Of a stretch of 64,000 bases of DNA, positions 1 through 8,361 are shown one piece after another. The notes below the pieces were generated by a model. It did no database searches. It was not told the origin of the DNA and saw only the letters and a program-made list of their open reading frames with translations. Position numbers and translations under genes: made by a program. The first letter of the stretch is position 1, and each line of letters begins with the position of its first letter. The stretch is from Roseivivax halodurans JCM 10272 (GTDB taxonomy: Bacteria; Pseudomonadota; Alphaproteobacteria; Rhodobacterales; Rhodobacteraceae), in the NCBI RefSeq assembly GCF_000521785.1, contig NZ_JALZ01000010.1, positions 80,014 to 144,013 on the forward strand, given 5' to 3'.

Positions 1-118
1 CGCGAGCTATTCCTATCCGCGCGAGATCGCCTTTCTGGACAAGCTGCCGATGACGGTGACGGGAAAGGTGATCCGCAAGGAGCTGAAGGCGCGGGCGACA
101 AGGGAGAGCGAGACGTGA
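1..118 (+). CDS. Acyl-CoA synthetase (AMP-forming), C-terminal end only
   Basis: The first 38 visible codons of an open frame that enters from the left end and stops with TGA at 116-118. The visible tail has the C-terminal signature of ANL-superfamily acyl/acetyl-CoA synthetases, [14 protein letters not shown], which holds the lysine used in the adenylation half-reaction. The stop overlaps the GTG start of the carboxyltransferase gene by four bases (GTGA), so the two are probably translationally coupled. This places the enzyme in the leucine/isovalerate degradation operon, where an acetoacetyl-CoA or acyl-CoA synthetase is usual. The exact substrate cannot be judged from this fragment. Confidence 0.8.
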   Translation, partial: ASYSYPREIAFLDKLPMTVTGKVIRKELKARATRESET

Positions 119-1719
119 AACTGAAATCCCAGGCGATCCCGTCCTCGGACGAGTTCCGCGCGAACCGGGACGCGCATCTGGACGCGCTGAAGGTGGTGCG
201 GGAGGCGGCCGAGATCGCCGCGGCGGGGGGCGGCGAGCGGGCGCGCAAGCGGCATCTCGAGCGCGGCAAGATGCTTCCGCGCGAGCGGGTGGCGAACCTT
301 CTCGATCCGGGCTCGCCCTTCCTCGAGGTTGGCGCGCTCGCAGCTCACGGCATGTATGACGGTGCGGCCCCGGCGGCGGGCGCCATCGCCGGGATAGGGC
401 GGGTGCACGGCCAGGAGGTCATGGTGGTCTGCAACGACGCCACCGTGAAGGGCGGCACCTATTACCCGATGACCGTCAAGAAGCACCTGCGCGCGCAGGA
501 GATCGCGGAGGAAAACAATCTGCCGTGCATCTACCTCGTCGACAGCGGGGGCGCGAACCTGCCGAACCAGGATGAGGTCTTTCCCGACCGCGACCATTTC
601 GGGCGGATCTTCTACAATCAGGCGCGGATGAGCGCCAAGAACATCCCGCAGATCGCCGTGGTCATGGGGTCGTGCACCGCGGGCGGCGCCTACGTGCCCG
701 CGATGTCGGATATCACCATCATCGTGAAGAAACAGGGCACGATCTTCCTCGCCGGGCCGCCGCTGGTGAAGGCGGCGACGGGCGAGGTGGTCACCGCGGA
801 GGATCTCGGCGGCGGCGACGTGCACACGCGGCTCTCGGGCGTTGCGGATTACCTGGCCGAGGACGACGCGCATGCGCTGGCGCTGGCGCGCCGCGCGGTC
901 GAGAGCCTGAACCGAACGCGTCCTGCGACCGTCGACTGGCAGAGCCCCGAGCCCCCGGCTTACGACCCCGAGGAGATCCTCGGCGTCGTGCCGGCCGATC
1001 TGCGCACGCCCTACGACATCACCGAGGTGATCGCGCGGCTGGTGGACGGCTCGCGCTTCGATGCGTTCAAGCCACGCTTCGGCGAGACGCTGGTCTGCGG
1101 CTTCGCCCACGTTCATGGCTGCCCGGTCGGGATCGTGGCGAACAACGGCGTGCTCTTCTCCGAGGCGGCGCAGAAGGGCGCTCATTTCGTCGAGCTCTGC
1201 TCGCAGCGGGGCATCCCGCTTGTCTTCCTGCAGAACATCACCGGCTTCATGGTCGGGCGGAAATACGAGAACGAGGGCATCGCGCGCCACGGCGCCAAGA
1301 TGGTGACCGCGGTGGCGACGACGAGCGTGCCGAAGGTCACGATGCTGGTCGGCGGCTCCTTCGGCGCGGGCAATTACGGCATGGCGGGGCGGGCCTACCA
1401 GCCCCGCTTTCTCTGGACCTGGCCCAACAGCCGCATCTCGGTGATGGGCGGGGAGCAGGCGGCAGGCGTGCTGGCGACGGTCAGGCGCGCGGCGATGGAG
1501 AAGGCTGGCGAGGAATGGTCCGAGGACGACGAGGCCGAGTTCAAACGTCCTACGGTGGAGATGTTCGAGCGTCAGTCGCATCCGCTCTTTGCCTCGGCCC
1601 GGCTCTGGGATGACGGCGTGATCGACCCGCGGAAAAGCCGCGAGGTTCTCGCGCTGTCGCTGTCGGCGGCGCTCAACGCCCCGATCGAGGAGACGCGGTT
1701 CGGCGTCTTCCGTATGTGA
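115..1719 (+). CDS. mccB: Methylcrotonyl-CoA carboxylase, carboxyltransferase (beta) subunit
   Basis: A 534-residue carboxyltransferase that moves CO2 from carboxybiotin to 3-methylcrotonyl-CoA in leucine degradation. It has the two crotonase-like halves of the family, with glycine-rich stretches at about residues 143-150 (DSGGANLP), 185-195 ([11 protein letters not shown]) and 413-426 ([14 protein letters not shown]). Length matches bacterial MccB/LiuB. The GTG start at 115 is chosen because it overlaps the upstream TGA and gives the full family N-terminus. The biotin-carrying partner follows 72 bp downstream. A propionyl- or geranyl-CoA carboxylase is less likely because mvaB and a methylglutaconyl-CoA hydratase gene follow. 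Confidence 0.94.
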   Translation: MKLKSQAIPSSDEFRANRDAHLDALKVVREAAEIAAAGGGERARKRHLERGKMLPRERVANLLDPGSPFLEVGALAAHGMYDGAAPAAGAIAGIGRVHGQEVMVVCNDATVKGGTYYPMTVKKHLRAQEIAEENNLPCIYLVDSGGANLPNQDEVFPDRDHFGRIFYNQARMSAKNIPQIAVVMGSCTAGGAYVPAMSDITIIVKKQGTIFLAGPPLVKAATGEVVTAEDLGGGDVHTRLSGVADYLAEDDAHALALARRAVESLNRTRPATVDWQSPEPPAYDPEEILGVVPADLRTPYDITEVIARLVDGSRFDAFKPRFGETLVCGFAHVHGCPVGIVANNGVLFSEAAQKGAHFVELCSQRGIPLVFLQNITGFMVGRKYENEGIARHGAKMVTAVATTSVPKVTMLVGGSFGAGNYGMAGRAYQPRFLWTWPNSRISVMGGEQAAGVLATVRRAAMEKAGEEWSEDDEAEFKRPTVEMFERQSHPLFASARLWDDGVIDPRKSREVLALSLSAALNAPIEETRFGVFRM

Positions 1720-1752
1720 CGGAGCGGGTGCCCGGCCGACGGGACGAATTTT

Positions 1753-1774
1753 GGATATTTTGATCAAGAAGAAG
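1753..1774 (+). repeat. Dispersed intergenic element, copy 1
   Basis: Core GGATATTT, four free bases (TGAT), then CAAGAAGAAG, between mccB and mccA. One of seven such copies in the window. Only a weak hairpin (CCCG/CGGG) lies upstream of this one. The function is unknown. Confidence 0.6.
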
Positions 1775-1791
1775 ATGGGACGGAGCGCGCG

Positions 1792-3735
1792 ATGTTCGGC
1801 AAGATCCTGATCGCCAACCGGGGCGAGATCGCGGTGCGGGTGATCCGCTCGGCACGGTCGATGGGCGTCGCGACCGTGGCGGTCCACTCCGATGTGGACG
1901 CGGGCGCGATGCATGTCGCCGAGGCCGACGAGGCGGTGATGATCGGCGGCGCGGCCCCGGGCGAGAGCTACCTGCGCGGCGACCGGATCATCGCGGCGGC
2001 GAAGGAGACCGGCGCCGAGGCGATCCACCCGGGCTACGGCTTCCTGTCGGAGAACCCCGATTTCGTCGAGGCGGTCGAAGCGGCGGGCCTCGTCTTCATC
2101 GGCCCGCCCGCATCGGCCATCCGCAAGATGGGCCTCAAGGACGAGGCCAAGCGTCTGATGGAGGGGGCCGGGGTGCCGGTCGTTCCGGGCTACATGGGGG
2201 CCGAGCAGGCGCCCGATCGGCTCGCCACGGAAGCGGAGCGGATCGGCTACCCGGTGCTGATCAAGGCCGTCGCGGGCGGCGGCGGCAAGGGCATGCGGCT
2301 CGTCGAGCGGGCGGAGGATTTCGCCGCCGCGCTCGAGAGTGCGCAGGGCGAGGCGAAGGGCGCCTTCGGCAACGCCCATGTGCTGATCGAGAAGTTCGTC
2401 TCGACCCCGAGGCATATCGAGGTGCAGGTCTTCGGCGACGGCACCCGCGCAGTGCATCTCTTCGAGCGGGACTGCTCGCTGCAGCGGCGGCACCAGAAGG
2501 TGATCGAGGAAGCGCCCGCCCCGGGCATGACCGAGGAGATGCGGCAGGCGATGGGCGAGGCGGCGGTGCGCGCCGCGGAGGCGATCGGCTATTCCGGCGC
2601 GGGCACGGTCGAGTTCATCGTCGATGCGAGCGAGGGGCTGCGCGCGGACCGGTTCTATTTCATGGAGATGAACACGCGCCTTCAGGTCGAGCACCCGGTG
2701 ACGGAGCTGGTGACCGGCGTCGATCTCGTGGCGTGGCAGCTGCGGGTCGCCGCCGGAGAGGCGCTGCCGATGCGGCAGGAGGATCTGGCGCTCGGCGGCC
2801 ACGCCTTCGAGGCGCGCCTCTATGCCGAGGACGTGCCCGCGGGCTTCCTGCCGGCGACGGGGCGGCTGTCGGAGCTCGCCTTCCCGGACGGCGTGCGGGC
2901 CGATACCGGCGTGCGGGCCGGCGACGCGATCAGCCCCCATTACGATCCGATGATCGCCAAGCTGATCGTGCACGGCGATACGCGGGCCGTCGCCCTGCGC
3001 AAGCTCGCCCGCGCGCTTTCCGAGACGCGAGTGGCCGGAACCGTGACCAACCTCGCCTTCCTCGGGGCGCTGGCGACGCATGAGGGTTTCGCGCGCGGAG
3101 AGGTCGATACGGGGCTCATCGCGCGGGATCTGGAGGCCCTGACGGCCGCCCCCGAGGCCGGTCCCGCCGTGGTGGCCGAGGCGGCGCTCGCGGCCGCCGG
3201 GCTCGACCGGCGTGCGGACGATTTCGCGGGCTTCGCGCTCTGGCAGCCGCTGACCCAGACCGTGCGGCTGATGCGGGAGGGCGAGGAGATCGCCTGCCGC
3301 CTCTCGGTGCAGTCGCCGTCGGAGATCGAGATCGGCGTCGGCGAGTCGACTGTCACCGCCGCGCGGACGGGCGGCCACTGGCGGTTCGACGGGCGGCCGG
3401 CGCATGGGGTTCATGTCGACGGCGCGCGGATCACCGTCTTTGCCCATCACGGGCTCGCCTTCAATCATGTCGATCCGCTGGAGCAGGCGCAGGTCGCGAC
3501 CGGCGAGAACGTGATCGAGGCGCCGATGCCGGGGCGCGTCTCGCGGGTGTCGGTCAGTGCCGGCCAGAGCGTCCGCGCCGGCGACCGGCTCGCCCTGCTC
3601 GAGGCGATGAAGATGGAGCACGCCCTGACCGCCTGGCGCGACGGGACCGTCGCGGAGGTGCTCGTCTCCGAAGGGGACCAGGTCGAGGCGGGCGCGGCTC
3701 TGGTGCGGCTCGAACCCGAAGAGGAGGCGGCATGA
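1792..3735 (+). CDS. mccA: Methylcrotonyl-CoA carboxylase, biotin carboxylase/BCCP (alpha) subunit
   Basis: A 647-residue biotin-dependent carboxylase subunit that carboxylates biotin with ATP and bicarbonate and carries it to MccB. The N-terminal biotin carboxylase domain begins FGKILIANRGEIAVRV and has the ATP-grasp glycine loop GGGGKGMR near residue 163. The C-terminal biotinyl domain carries EAMKMEH with the biotinylated lysine at residue 607. Start ATG has GGAG seven bases upstream. The stop overlaps the GST start at 3732 (ATGA), so the genes form one operon. The biotin ligase needed to activate it, birA, is also in this window after nuoN. Confidence 0.94.
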   Translation: MFGKILIANRGEIAVRVIRSARSMGVATVAVHSDVDAGAMHVAEADEAVMIGGAAPGESYLRGDRIIAAAKETGAEAIHPGYGFLSENPDFVEAVEAAGLVFIGPPASAIRKMGLKDEAKRLMEGAGVPVVPGYMGAEQAPDRLATEAERIGYPVLIKAVAGGGGKGMRLVERAEDFAAALESAQGEAKGAFGNAHVLIEKFVSTPRHIEVQVFGDGTRAVHLFERDCSLQRRHQKVIEEAPAPGMTEEMRQAMGEAAVRAAEAIGYSGAGTVEFIVDASEGLRADRFYFMEMNTRLQVEHPVTELVTGVDLVAWQLRVAAGEALPMRQEDLALGGHAFEARLYAEDVPAGFLPATGRLSELAFPDGVRADTGVRAGDAISPHYDPMIAKLIVHGDTRAVALRKLARALSETRVAGTVTNLAFLGALATHEGFARGEVDTGLIARDLEALTAAPEAGPAVVAEAALAAAGLDRRADDFAGFALWQPLTQTVRLMREGEEIACRLSVQSPSEIEIGVGESTVTAARTGGHWRFDGRPAHGVHVDGARITVFAHHGLAFNHVDPLEQAQVATGENVIEAPMPGRVSRVSVSAGQSVRAGDRLALLEAMKMEHALTAWRDGTVAEVLVSEGDQVEAGAALVRLEPEEEAA

Positions 3736-4392
3736 TCCGCCTCCACCACGCGCCCCAGACCCGGTCGATGCGGACGCTATGGCTGCTCCACGAGCTCGGG
3801 CTCGAGTTCGAGGTGGTGGTGCATCCCTTCGACAAGTCCCTGCGCGCGCCGGACTACCTCGCGCTCTCGCCCGCGGGGCGGGTGCCGGCGCTCGAGATGG
3901 ACGGCGAGACCCTCTTCGAGACCGGCGCGATCGCCGAGATCCTCTGCGAGCGGTTCCCCGAGGCGGGGCTCGGACGAGCGTCTGGGGATTCGGAGCGGTC
4001 GCAATGGCTGATCTGGCTGCACTTCGCCGAGACGATGAGCCAGCATTCCGCCGCGCTCACGCAGCAGCACGTGATGCTCTACGAGGATTCGATGCGCAGC
4101 CAGCCCGGTGGTGATGAAGCTCGAGGCGGCGCGTCTCGGCAAATGCTACGCCGCTGTCGAGGCGCGTCTCTCCGGGCGCGACCATCTGCTGGAGGGCGGG
4201 TTCTCTGCGGCGGACGTCGCGGTCGGGCAGGCGGTCTACATGAGCCGGCACTTCGCGCCTCTGGCCCCGTTCCCGGCGATGTCGGCGTGGTATGCGCGGA
4301 TCACGGCGCGCGACGCGTTCCGCAAGGCTTTGCCGACGGAGGGCGAGGCGCGACTCTACACGCGGGACTTCTACCCGGCGTGGGAGGGCTGA
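3732..4392 (+). pseudogene. Glutathione S-transferase, frameshifted by a 4-bp duplication
   Basis: Residues from 3732 match the thioredoxin-like N-terminal half of a GST (IRLHHAPQTRSMRTLWLLHE; PAGRVPALEMDGE), reading in one frame to about 4100. The helical C-terminal half continues in another frame (VVMKLEAARLGKCY to DFYPAWEG), stopping at 4392. The break is at a perfect tandem duplication AGCC-AGCC at 4098-4105. Removing one AGCC joins the halves as MRSPVVMKLEA and gives a normal GST of about 218 residues. It is either a recent inactivating slippage mutation or an assembly error. The neighbours suggest a leucine-operon GST of unknown substrate. Confidence 0.8.
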
Positions 4393-4402
4393 ACGGACGG
4401 GA

Positions 4403-4419
4403 CCGGGGCTCCGCCCCGG
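4403..4419 (+). terminator. GC hairpin of dispersed element copy 2
   Basis: Inverted repeat CCGGGG-ctccg-CCCCGG directly after the GST stop and just before the AT-rich core of copy 2. It resembles a terminator stem, but the following tract is only TATTT, so termination is uncertain. Confidence 0.4.
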
Positions 4420-4424
4420 ACCCC

Positions 4425-4447
4425 GGAGTATTTCCGCCAAGAAGAAG
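4425..4447 (+). repeat. Dispersed intergenic element, copy 2
   Basis: Core GGAGTATTT, four free bases (CCGC), then CAAGAAGAAG followed by GGC, between the GST gene and mvaB, 26 bp before the mvaB start. It is preceded by a 6-bp GC hairpin. Confidence 0.65.
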
Positions 4448-4473
4448 GGCCGGGCGCCGGCCAGGGAGGCGAT

Positions 4474-5322
4474 ATGGACAAGGTCGAGATCTTCGAGGTT
4501 GGCCCGCGCGACGGGTTACAGAACGAGGCGCGCGAGATCCCGGTCGCGGAGAAGATCGCGCTGGTCGATTGCCTGAGCCGGGCGGGGTTCTCGCGGATCG
4601 AGGTCGCGTCCTTCGTGAGCCCGAAATGGGTGCCGCAGATGGCCTCCTCGAGCGAGGTCCTGGCGCGGATCGCGCGGGCGCCGGGTGTCTCCTACGCCGC
4701 GCTCACGCCGAACATGAAGGGGTTCGAGGCCGCGATGGAGGCGGGCGCCGACGAGGTGGCGATCTTCGCCTCGGCCTCGGAGGGATTTTCCAAGGCCAAT
4801 CTCAACGCCACGATCGCCGAGAGCCTCGCGCGTTTCGCGCCGGTCGCTGAGGCGGCCCGGACCCGCGGCGTGAAGGTGCGGGGCTACGTCTCATGCGTGG
4901 TCGAATGCCCCTATGACGGTCCCGTGCCGCCTGAAGAGACCGCGCGCGTCGTGGCGGCACTGCGGGACATGGGCGTCTACGAGGTGAGCCTCGGCGACAC
5001 GATCGGGCAGGGCACGCCCGACGCTGTCGACACGATGCTTGCGTCCGTGCTGGATGAGATGCCGGCGGAGCGGCTCGCGGGGCACTACCACGACACGTCG
5101 GGGCGGGCGCTCGAGAATGTCGAGGTCTCGCTTGCCCGCGGCCTGCGCGTCTTCGACGCCGCGATCGGCGGGCTCGGCGGCTGTCCCTACGCGCCCGGCG
5201 CCAAGGGCAACGTCGCGACGCGCAAGGTCGCCGATTTCGTCGAGGGGCTCGGATATGCGACGGGGCTCGACCGGGCAGTGCTCGACGCGGCGGCGGAGGT
5301 GGCGCGGGCGATGCGCGGATGA
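4474..5322 (+). CDS. mvaB: Hydroxymethylglutaryl-CoA lyase
   Basis: A 282-residue HMG-CoA lyase that splits HMG-CoA into acetoacetate and acetyl-CoA, the last step of leucine degradation. It has a DRE-TIM barrel fold with the N-terminal motif VGPRDGLQNE at residues 9-18 and the family signature GLGGCPYAPGAKGN, whose catalytic cysteine is Cys237. Length fits bacterial LiuE/MvaB. The ATG start has GGGAGG about five bases upstream. The position between mccBA and the methylglutaconyl-CoA hydratase gene supports the leucine role rather than a homocitrate or isopropylmalate synthase role. Confidence 0.94.
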   Translation: MDKVEIFEVGPRDGLQNEAREIPVAEKIALVDCLSRAGFSRIEVASFVSPKWVPQMASSSEVLARIARAPGVSYAALTPNMKGFEAAMEAGADEVAIFASASEGFSKANLNATIAESLARFAPVAEAARTRGVKVRGYVSCVVECPYDGPVPPEETARVVAALRDMGVYEVSLGDTIGQGTPDAVDTMLASVLDEMPAERLAGHYHDTSGRALENVEVSLARGLRVFDAAIGGLGGCPYAPGAKGNVATRKVADFVEGLGYATGLDRAVLDAAAEVARAMRG

Positions 5323-5351
5323 GCATGCGGCTGCGTCATGTGAGAAACGCC

Positions 5352-5370
5352 GGCGCGGCGGGGCCGCGCC
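5352..5370 (+). other. GC-rich hairpin between mvaB and liuC
   Basis: Perfect 7-bp inverted repeat GGCGCGG-cgggg-CCGCGCC, ending ten bases before the GAGGAAGG ribosome binding site of the hydratase gene. It has no T tract, so it may be an mRNA-processing or stability structure rather than a terminator. Confidence 0.4.
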
Positions 5371-5389
5371 CAGAGGAAGGATATCTGAC

Positions 5390-6184
5390 ATGACACATGA
5401 GTTCATCCGGCTCGGGACCGATCCCCGCGGCGTCGCGACGCTGACCCTGGCGCGGTCCGAGAAGCACAACGCGCTTTCGGCGGAGATGATGACCGAGCTT
5501 CAGCAGGCGGCCGAGCGTCTCGCCGCCGACGACACAGTGCGCGTGGTCGTCCTCGCCGCGGACGGGCCGACCTTCTGTGCGGGCGGCGATCTGCGCTGGA
5601 TGAAGGCGCAGCGCGAGATGGATGCCGCGACCCGCAAGACGGAAAGCGCGCGCATCGCCCATGTGCTCGGCGCGCTTGCTTCCCTGCCGCAGCCGCTGAT
5701 TGGGCGCATTCAAGGCAACGCCTTCGGTGGCGGCGTCGGCCTCGCCTCGGTCTGCGATGTGGCGATCGGGGTCGAGGGGCTGAAGATGGGCTTCACCGAG
5801 ACTCGGCTCGGGCTGATCCCGGCCAATATCGGCCCCTACGTGGTTGCGCGGATGGGCGCGGCGCGGGCCAGGCAGGTCTTCATGTCGGCGCGGATCTTCG
5901 AGGCGGAGGAGGCTCTGCGGCTCGATCTTCTCACGCGCGTGGTGCCCCTGGGCGCGCTCGATGAGGCGGTCGAGGCGGAGGTCGCGCCCTATCTCGCCTG
6001 CGCGCCCGGCGCGGTCGCGGACGCCAAGCGGCTGCTGAACGATCTCGCGGGGCGCGTGACCGAGGCGCAGGTCGAGCACGCCGTCGAGGCGCTTGCGCGG
6101 CGATGGGAGACCGAAGAGGCGGCCGAAGGTCTGTCGGCCTTTTTCGACAAGCGGCCCGCCTCGTGGGCCGGGGGCTCGGCCTGA
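5390..6184 (+). CDS. liuC: Methylglutaconyl-CoA hydratase (enoyl-CoA hydratase family)
   Basis: A 264-residue crotonase-fold hydratase. Family features are the oxyanion-hole segment CAGGDLRWM around residue 63 and GNAFGGGVGLA around residue 110, followed by the C-terminal helices (LLTRVVPLGALDEAV). In this operon the expected reaction is hydration of 3-methylglutaconyl-CoA to HMG-CoA, between the MccAB and MvaB steps. ATG 5390 is chosen because it has AGAGGAAGG nine bases upstream and matches the family N-terminus; the open frame extends further upstream inside mvaB but without similarity. The assignment over other enoyl-CoA hydratases rests on context. Confidence 0.85.
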   Translation: MTHEFIRLGTDPRGVATLTLARSEKHNALSAEMMTELQQAAERLAADDTVRVVVLAADGPTFCAGGDLRWMKAQREMDAATRKTESARIAHVLGALASLPQPLIGRIQGNAFGGGVGLASVCDVAIGVEGLKMGFTETRLGLIPANIGPYVVARMGAARARQVFMSARIFEAEEALRLDLLTRVVPLGALDEAVEAEVAPYLACAPGAVADAKRLLNDLAGRVTEAQVEHAVEALARRWETEEAAEGLSAFFDKRPASWAGGSA

Positions 6185-6191
6185 CCTCGGA

Positions 6192-6209
6192 CCCTATCCG
6201 TTCGGATAG
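6192..6209. promoter_or_regulatory. 8-bp inverted repeat after liuC
   Basis: CCTATCC-gttc-GGATAGG as a hairpin, or an 8-bp near-contiguous palindrome with a 2-bp centre. It lies eight bases after the liuC stop. It could be a weak terminator stem without a T tract or a protein-binding palindrome. Confidence 0.35.
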
Positions 6210-6382
6210 GATCACATCCATCGGGCGCGGCGGTCTATACGCGCGCCCGGATGTGTTAGGGGGCATATCGCCTATATCTCTGGTTGCAGAGGCGCTGTGG
6301 CGCCGCCCGTGAACGGGGCGGGGCTGCAGCGCTGGAAACGGGCTCCGGACCTGGCCTTTCGGCCGGGTTTCGGAGATCGGGA

Positions 6383-6427
6383 CAACCCCGGGGGACGCAC
6401 CCATCCCCCCAATTGCCCCCGGGGTTG
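6383..6427. promoter_or_regulatory. 12-bp perfect inverted repeat in nuo leader
   Basis: CAACCCCGGGGG at 6383-6394 and its exact complement CCCCCGGGGTTG at 6416-6427, separated by 21 bases. It would form a very stable stem if transcribed. No T run follows. It sits about 340 bp before nuoA. Confidence 0.55.
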
Positions 6428-6662
6428 CTTTCCGCCTCTGCTCTCACAGGACCGCATAGTTTTCCGATACGGCGACGGGTGCCTGTTTGCTCCGTCGGAA
6501 ACGTCAGCTCGAAGCATCGAAGATGGCAGAGCAACGCGGGTCCAAAGGCACAGGCGTCACCGAGCGTCTTCGCTATGCCGCGTGTTTGCCCGTTCCGAGG
6601 GTCTTTTCGCGTCACGTCTGCGTGCACCCGTCCCGATGCGACCATCCGGCGCGGAGGTTCGG

Positions 6663-6691
6663 TTGACCCCGCAATGCCCGGGGGATAGATG
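6663..6691 (+). promoter_or_regulatory. Possible sigma-70-like promoter of the nuo operon
   Basis: TTGACC at 6663-6668, 17 bases, then TAGATG at 6686-6691, about 75 bp before the nuoA GTG. The -35 match is good and the -10 is poor, so this is only a candidate. Confidence 0.3.
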
Positions 6692-6768
6692 ACCAAGCAG
6701 TCGATTTCGCCACTAGATGCCGCCACGCCCTGTCAGGGCGCGCGCCGCGGCAGAGGGAGCCCGGTTCC

Positions 6769-7134
6769 GTGGAAGAGCTGCTTCGGGAATATCTTCCCAT
6801 CCTCGTGTTTCTGGCCGTAGCCATCGGGCTCGGCCTCGTCCTCGTCCTCGCTGCCGTGGTCCTCGCCGTCCGCCGTCCGGACCCCGAGAAGGTTTCGGCC
6901 TACGAATGCGGGTTCAACGCCTTCGACGATGCGCGCATGAAGTTCGACGTGAGGTTCTACCTCGTGTCGATCCTGTTCATCATCTTCGATCTCGAGATTG
7001 CGTTCCTGTTCCCCTGGGCCGTCGGCTTTGCCGGGCTCTCGGACGTGGCGTTCTGGTCGATGATGGTGTTCCTCGGCGTGCTGACGATCGGCTTTGCCTA
7101 CGAATGGAAGAAGGGGGCGCTCGAATGGGAGTGA
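6769..7134 (+). CDS. nuoA: NADH-quinone oxidoreductase subunit A
   Basis: A 121-residue membrane subunit of proton-pumping complex I. It has three hydrophobic segments and the family signature [20 protein letters not shown] between the first and second. The conserved Cys of ECGF sits in the loop near the quinone channel. The GTG start has AGAGGGAG nine bases upstream and gives the usual length. It is the first gene of the nuo operon. Its TGA at 7132-7134 lies inside the start of nuoB, so the two overlap. Confidence 0.95.
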   Translation: MEELLREYLPILVFLAVAIGLGLVLVLAAVVLAVRRPDPEKVSAYECGFNAFDDARMKFDVRFYLVSILFIIFDLEIAFLFPWAVGFAGLSDVAFWSMMVFLGVLTIGFAYEWKKGALEWE

Positions 7135-7658
7135 TGACCGGAGCCAACACGGCCGGTCCCGACCGCGAGGTCGCGACCCAGAACCTCAACCGCGAGCTCT
7201 CCGACAAGGGCTTCCTGCTGACCTCGACCGAGGACATCATCAACTGGGCGCGCACCGGCTCGCTGCACTGGATGACCTTCGGGCTGGCCTGCTGCGCGGT
7301 CGAGATGATGCACACCTCGATGCCCCGCTACGATGCCGAGCGGTTCGGCGTCGCCCCGCGTGCGAGCCCGCGCCAGTCCGACCTGATGATCGTCGCGGGC
7401 ACGCTGACCAATAAGATGGCGCCCGCGCTGCGCAAGGTCTACGACCAGATGCCAGAGCCGCGTTACGTGATCTCGATGGGCTCCTGCGCCAATGGCGGCG
7501 GCTACTACCATTACAGCTACTCGGTGGTGCGCGGCTGTGACCGGGTGGTGCCGGTGGATGTCTACGTGCCGGGCTGCCCGCCGACTGCCGAGGCGCTGCT
7601 CTACGGTATTCTCGCGCTCCAGCGGAAGATCCGCCGGACCGGCACGCTGACGCGCTGA
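7125..7658 (+). CDS. nuoB: NADH-quinone oxidoreductase subunit B
   Basis: A 177-residue peripheral-arm subunit that holds cluster N2, the last Fe-S centre before quinone. Its four ligands are visible: the tandem pair Cys56-Cys57 (GLACCAVEM), Cys121 (GSCANGG) and Cys151 (PGCPP). ATG 7125 is preferred because AAGGGGG lies eight bases upstream. In-frame GTG 7131 and ATG 7134 are alternatives and would remove two or three residues. The gene overlaps the end of nuoA by ten bases. Confidence 0.95.
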   Translation: MGVMTGANTAGPDREVATQNLNRELSDKGFLLTSTEDIINWARTGSLHWMTFGLACCAVEMMHTSMPRYDAERFGVAPRASPRQSDLMIVAGTLTNKMAPALRKVYDQMPEPRYVISMGSCANGGGYYHYSYSVVRGCDRVVPVDVYVPGCPPTAEALLYGILALQRKIRRTGTLTR

Positions 7659-7668
7659 AGGAGGGACG

Positions 7669-8283
7669 ATGAGCACCGATCTGACCGAGCTGGGCGAATT
7701 CATCGCCGCCAAGCGTCCCGAATGCGTCGTCCGCTTTGCCGTGGTCGAGGACGAGCTGACCGTCGAGGTGGCGCCGTCGAACATCCGCGGCCTCGTCGAG
7801 TTCCTCAAGACCGAGCCGACCTGCAAGTTCTCGACGCTGATCGACATCACGGCGGTGGACTATCCGCAGCGTCCCAAGCGCTTCGACGTGATCTACCACT
7901 TCCTGTCGATGTACCAGAACCACCGCATCCGCCTGCGCCTTTCGGTGCGCGAGGAGGATATCGTGCCGTCGATCACCGCGGTGCACCCCTCGGCCAACTG
8001 GTTCGAGCGCGAGGTCTTCGACATGTTCGGCCTGCTCTTCTCGGGCCATCCCGAGCTGCGCCGCATCCTCACCGATTACGGCTTCCGCGGCCATCCGCTG
8101 CGCAAGGACTTCCCCACCACCGGCTACACCGAGGTGCGCTACGACGAGGCGCTCAAGCGCGTCGTCTACGAGCCGGTGAGCCTCGTGCAGGAATACCGCC
8201 AGTTCGACTTCATGAGCCCCTGGGAGGGCGCGGAATACGTGCTGCCGGGCGACGAGAAGACCGAAGAGGGCGCGAAGAAGTGA
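7669..8283 (+). CDS. nuoC: NADH-quinone oxidoreductase subunit C
   Basis: A 204-residue 30-kDa peripheral subunit of complex I. The family signature ERE.FDMFG..F.GHP.LRRIL appears near residues 107-130, then [10 protein letters not shown]. It is separate from NuoD, as in other alphaproteobacteria and mitochondria, and not fused as in E. coli. ATG 7669 has AAGGAGGG upstream. A hairpin resembling an intrinsic terminator lies between this gene and nuoD. Confidence 0.95.
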   Translation: MSTDLTELGEFIAAKRPECVVRFAVVEDELTVEVAPSNIRGLVEFLKTEPTCKFSTLIDITAVDYPQRPKRFDVIYHFLSMYQNHRIRLRLSVREEDIVPSITAVHPSANWFEREVFDMFGLLFSGHPELRRILTDYGFRGHPLRKDFPTTGYTEVRYDEALKRVVYEPVSLVQEYRQFDFMSPWEGAEYVLPGDEKTEEGAKK

Positions 8284-8304
8284 GCCTGATCGGCCATATT
8301 GCCC

Positions 8305-8337
8305 GGGCGCCCCTCGGCGGGCCTGGCGCCCTTTTCT
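8305..8337 (+). terminator. Terminator-like hairpin between nuoC and nuoD
   Basis: GGGCGCC at 8305-8311 and GGCGCCC at 8325-8331 form a 7-bp GC stem with a 13-base loop, followed at once by TTTTCT. The form is that of a weak intrinsic terminator, yet it lies inside an operon that must continue. It may reduce downstream expression or be a processing site. Confidence 0.45.
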
Positions 8338-8361
8338 CCAACGCATGTGGAGGCTGACGAC

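Larger units (their letters stand above)
6185..6768. other. 584-bp non-coding leader before nuoA with hairpins
   Basis: No convincing gene is seen here. The open frames within it lack codon bias, ribosome binding sites and recognisable motifs. It holds an 8-bp inverted repeat just after liuC (CCTATCCG-tt-CGGATAGG, 6192-6209), a long 12-bp inverted repeat at 6383-6427, smaller hairpins such as GGCC-tttc-GGCC, and a possible promoter at 6663-6691. I looked for conserved RNase P, tmRNA and SRP RNA sequences and did not find them. Confidence 0.55.

Noticed and set aside
13..3621. A 1202-codon minus-strand open frame opposite mccB and mccA
   Set aside because: It is antisense to two clear carboxylase genes. 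Its translation is rich in Arg, His, Gly and Leu without motifs, which is what high-GC third positions give on the opposite strand.
4098..4105. Programmed frameshifting in the GST gene
   Set aside because: There is no slippery heptamer or pseudoknot, and the four-base offset is explained by an exact tandem duplication.
3732..4850. A single 372-residue protein continuing the GST frame to 4850
   Set aside because: After about 4100 this frame is out of register with the GST C-terminal half and then runs through the start of mvaB in the wrong frame.
6284..6692. Overlapping plus- and minus-strand open frames of 130-156 codons before nuoA
   Set aside because: Several frames are open at once, none has a ribosome binding site or recognisable residues, and the sequence is dominated by inverted repeats.
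6185..6768. RNase P RNA, tmRNA or SRP RNA in the nuo leader
   Set aside because: The region is structured, but I could not find the conserved core sequences of any of these RNAs.
8299..8361. Earlier start for nuoD
   Set aside because: The extension is a translated hairpin without similarity to NuoD, and ATG 8362 has a proper ribosome binding site.
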